From Anaerolineae bacterium (GTDB lineage Bacteria; Chloroflexota; Anaerolineae; Promineifilales; Promineifilaceae): a stretch of 64,000 nt of DNA. Both the position numbers and the translations under genes were made by a program. The notes below the pieces were generated by a model that had not been told where the DNA came from, did not search any database, and saw only the letters and a list, made by a program, of their open reading frames with translations. Numbering within the stretch: position 1 is the first letter of the stretch; each line of letters begins with the position of its first letter. The DNA is taken from assembly GCA_030425205.1 (NCBI GenBank), contig JAUIAP010000003.1:186001-250000 (forward strand). Reading direction: 5' to 3'. Shown piece after piece: positions 63,350 through 64,000 of the stretch.

Positions 63350-64000
63350 TTATTCACCTAACGTATAACGCAAGTAGGCTTCCATAAACCCATCCAAATC
63401 CCCGTCCAGCACCTTACTCGGGTCGCCTGTCTCATGGTTTGTCCGATGGTCTTTAACCATCTTGTATGGATGCAACACATACGACCGAATCTGATTGCCC
63501 CACTCTGCGCTGACGTTATCCCCTTTCAGCGCGTCAATCTTCTCTTGCTGCTTCTGCATCTCCAATTCATAGAGTTGGACTTTCAAGATATTGGTCGCCG
63601 TCTCAAGATTTTGGGTCAATGAGCGTTGATTTTGGCACGATACGACAATACCTGTCGGCAAATGGGTGATGCGGATCGCCGTCTCGTTCTTCTGAACATG
63701 CTGTCCACCCGCGCCACTCGCCTTAAAGCGGTCGATCTTCAAATCATTATCATCGATCTCAATCTCGATCTCTTGCGCGACATCGGGCCACACTTCCATC
63801 TTGACAAACGATGTATGCCGCCGCGCCGATGAGTCAAAGGGGGAAATCCGCACCAGCCGATGCACGCCACGCTCTGACCGTAACCAGCCATAGGCAAACT
63901 CACCCTTAATCAAGAACGTCGTACTCTTGATGCCGACTTCGTCCCCTGCTGTTTCATCAAGTGTATCGATCTCAAAGCCGTGACCCTCTGCCCAGCGCAG
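63350..64000 (-). CDS. prfB: Peptide chain release factor 2, N-terminal part beyond the window (partial)
   Basis: The C-terminal 216 residues of RF2, which ends translation at UGA and UAA; the frame runs past the right edge (...LRWAEGHGFEIDTLDET...). GGQ loop: SGAGGQHVQKNE, with the release motif intact. The codon-recognition motif SPF is present in RISPFDSSARRHTSF, which identifies RF2 rather than RF1. Ends GFMEAYLRYTLGE. Whether the gene carries the programmed frameshift cannot be seen, as its start is missing. Confidence 0.93.
   Translation of the reverse strand: MRWAEGHGFEIDTLDETAGDEVGIKSTTFLIKGEFAYGWLRSERGVHRLVRISPFDSSARRHTSFVKMEVWPDVAQEIEIEIDDNDLKIDRFKASGAGGQHVQKNETAIRITHLPTGIVVSCQNQRSLTQNLETATNILKVQLYELEMQKQQEKIDALKGDNVSAEWGNQIRSYVLHPYKMVKDHRTNHETGDPSKVLDGDLDGFMEAYLRYTLGE

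Overview
The window looks like chromosomal DNA from a Chloroflexota bacterium, probably of the Anaerolineae/Caldilineae/Ardenticatenia side. This rests on gene content and style rather than any marker search. The content includes a translin-family protein, a T-box-controlled thrS, secreted proteins with a CLYLPII-type motif near the mature N-terminus, Thr/Pro-rich stalks, LCP and polysaccharide deacetylase envelope proteins, and roughly half G+C. No rRNA, tRNA, CRISPR array, prophage or plasmid backbone was seen.

Layout. 1-9.5 kb: the end of a membrane protein gene, then a leftward run with a lipoprotein, smc, a CDP-alcohol phosphatidyltransferase, a double short-chain dehydrogenase, a rhodanese and a DUF423 membrane protein. 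9.7-15.8 kb: membrane proteins, a glycosyltransferase-like protein and an AI-2E permease (leftward), then an ABC ATPase/membrane pair and an alpha/beta hydrolase (rightward). 15.8-16.5 kb: a REP-associated tyrosine transposase between palindromic ends. 16.5-26.1 kb: a leftward catabolic block (extradiol dioxygenase, semialdehyde dehydrogenase, DinB protein, FAH-family isomerase/decarboxylase, two unknown proteins, ThDP enzyme, aminotransferase, NAD(P) oxidoreductase) that reads like homoprotocatechuate meta-cleavage with aromatic amino acid entry steps. 26.2-31.2 kb: CheB-type methylesterase, DNA polymerase X, SH3b and secreted proteins. 31.4-33.8 kb: hisB, a VOC gene, hisH and hisA. 33.8-41 kb: ferredoxin, translin, MFS transporter, a 33-residue Lys-rich protein, two-subunit aconitase X, precorrin-2 dehydrogenase and S10 peptidase. 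41.2-49.2 kb: rsmG, an acetyltransferase, a PIG-L deacetylase, gmd and a phosphohexomutase (GDP-sugar supply), then a nucleotidyltransferase-like protein, a DEDDh exonuclease and an AIM24 protein. 49.3-56.5 kb: envelope proteins and a GCS2 ligase. 56.6-64 kb: T-box leader, thrS, a new-looking repeat protein, an M14 carboxypeptidase, galK and the 3' part of prfB.

The most striking signal is not a gene. The palindrome TCGGCCGA occurs about 75 times in 64 kb (about one expected by chance), and in 73 of these it is flanked on both sides by A or T, giving WTCGGCCGAW. It is used in all three codon phases and in some non-coding DNA, as HIP1 (GCGATCGC) is in cyanobacteria. A second layer is intergenic: hairpins built from inverted runs of 7-8-base tandem units whose sequence differs at each site, two further dispersed palindrome families, and a train of four hairpins.
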